Part shown: positions 6,002 to 6,395 of the stretch, piece after piece
How the letters are laid out: the number at the start of each line of letters is the position of its first letter
Numbering within the stretch: position 1 is the first letter of the stretch
Assembly (NCBI GenBank): GCA_031281685.1
Contig: JAITFA010000003.1
Span: forward strand, 1 to 6,395
Length of the DNA: 6,395 bases
Source: Treponema sp.
GTDB taxonomy: Bacteria; Spirochaetota; Spirochaetia; Treponematales; Breznakiellaceae
Direction: 5' to 3'
Notes under the pieces: model-generated
Database searches by the model: none
The model's input: the letters and a program-made list of their open reading frames with translations, nothing else
Told to the model about the DNA's origin: nothing
Made by a program: the position numbers and the translations under genes

Positions 6002-6157
6002 CACCTAGCAAGGTGGAGATGATACACCTTGCTAGGTGGAGATGATATACCTAGCAAGGTGGAGATTATCCATCCAGCAAGGTGGAGATGATACACCTTG
6101 CTAGGTGGAGATGCTCCATCCAGCAAGGTGGAGATAATACACCTAGCAAGGTGGAGA
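6002..6157. repeat. tandem array of a 23-base repeat with a palindromic core, 6 full copies and one partial
   Basis: Copies begin at 6002, 6025, 6048, 6071, 6094, 6117 and 6140; the last keeps 18 bases before diverging. Each is a 14-base core plus a 9-base linker such as GAGATGATA. Core arms CACCT and AGGTG pair around a 4-base centre. The centre is AGCA in copies 1, 3, 4, 6 and 7 and TGCT in copies 2 and 5, which makes those cores exact reverse complements of copies 1 and 7. AGGTGGAGA is identical in all seven; the left arm varies (TACCT in copy 3, CATCC in copies 4 and 6). Copies 1 and 2 together form a perfect 16-base inverted repeat (6000-6015 with 6025-6040). With no unique spacers, this is not a CRISPR array. 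No coding role is apparent. Confidence 0.9.
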
Positions 6158-6164
6158 ACTGCTG

Positions 6165-6395
6165 GTCTCTGGCACCGGCGCTTGCAGCGCAGACGATGCT
6201 TGGCTTACGTCTGGCACCGCCGTTAGCGTCTCTGGCACCGCCGTTAGCGTCTCTGGCACCGCTGCTAGCAGCGCAGGTGATGCTTGGTTTGCGTCTGGCA
6301 CCACCGCTAGCGTCTCTGGCACCGGCGCTTGCAGCGCAGGCGACGCTTGGATTGTGTCTCTGGCACTGCCGCTAGCAGTGCAGGCAATGCTTGGC
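6165..6395. repeat. GC-rich nested tandem array of 19-, 21- and 44-base units, running off the window
   Basis: Units opening with GTCTCTGGCAC or GTCTGGCAC start at 6165, 6209, 6228, 6249, 6293, 6312 and 6356, with lengths 44, 19, 21, 44, 19, 44 and at least 40. Short units end in GTTAGC or GCTAGC. Long units add a segment containing GCAG and ATGCTTGG (or ACGCTTGG). A 44 followed by a 19 totals 63, so a 21-base phase holds from 6165 to 6312 and then breaks. Long units contain self-complementary centres, for instance CGCTGCTAGCAGCG (6260-6273) and GCGCT-TGC-AGCGC (6178-6190). The frames read as Leu/Ala/Pro-rich peptide on the + strand and Ala/Gly/Arg-rich on the - strand, neither with a credible start. 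The true end lies outside the window. Confidence 0.85.

Noticed and set aside
6002..6157. CRISPR array
   Set aside because: The 23-base copies are contiguous with no unique spacers; the 9-base linkers are themselves repeated, and no cas gene is near.
6069..6372. Long stop-free frame on the - strand through both arrays (Ala/Gly/Arg-rich)
   Set aside because: It lacks a plausible start, is interrupted by a stop in the last array unit, and its content mirrors the DNA repeats.
6082..6375. Open frame of 97 codons with Leu/Ala/Pro heptads across the repeats
   Set aside because: It starts inside a 23-base repeat copy with no ribosome binding site at proper spacing, crosses two unrelated arrays, and ends inside a repeat unit. 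The heptads follow from the 21-base repeat length.

Overview
The window is bacterial chromosome: five protein-coding genes in two convergent transcription units, then about 560 bases of non-coding tandem repeats. Base composition looks balanced and coding density is high. The gene order purE-purC-purF and the iron-sulfur type PurF resemble clostridial-style purine operons. The aminotransferase and the membrane-anchored solute-binding protein remind me of proteins from Treponema-like spirochaetes. I lean towards a spirochaete such as a gut treponeme, but this is recollection of protein style and no marker in the window proves it.

Region 1 (about 20-2766, + strand) holds three purine genes in a tight operon. 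purE (class I N5-CAIR mutase) overlaps purC (SAICAR synthetase) by the four bases ATGA, and purC is followed after 12 bases by purF (PRPP amidotransferase). PurF makes phosphoribosylamine, the first intermediate of the pathway. PurE and PurC act at consecutive later steps, CAIR formation and SAICAR formation. The other pathway genes, including the purK that a class I PurE normally needs, are not in the window.

Region 2 (5830-2733, - strand) is a second apparent operon. A consensus sigma70 promoter (TTGACA, 16 bases, TATAAT) reads into a fold-type I aminotransferase. Its predicted transcription start falls on the A of the ATG, so the mRNA is probably leaderless. Two bases after the aminotransferase stop comes a solute-binding-like protein with an N-terminal membrane segment and no permease or ATPase beside it. 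Then comes a 130-residue protein of unknown function with a strong ribosome binding site. The last gene overlaps the 3' end of purF tail to tail by 34 bases. A perfect 14-base inverted repeat with a 24-base loop lies at this junction, inside purF and directly after the stop codon of the opposing gene.

Region 3 (about 5831-6395) has no credible gene. It holds a short unique stretch with small hairpins, then seven copies of a 23-base repeat whose 14-base core is a near-palindrome. The core's 4-base centre is reversed (AGCA or TGCT) in different copies while the linker keeps one direction. Next is a second, GC-rich array of 19-, 21- and 44-base units that runs off the window end. The most unusual features are the centre-flipped array, the leaderless promoter and the inverted repeat at the gene junction. 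I did not find convincing evidence of a new multi-gene system.
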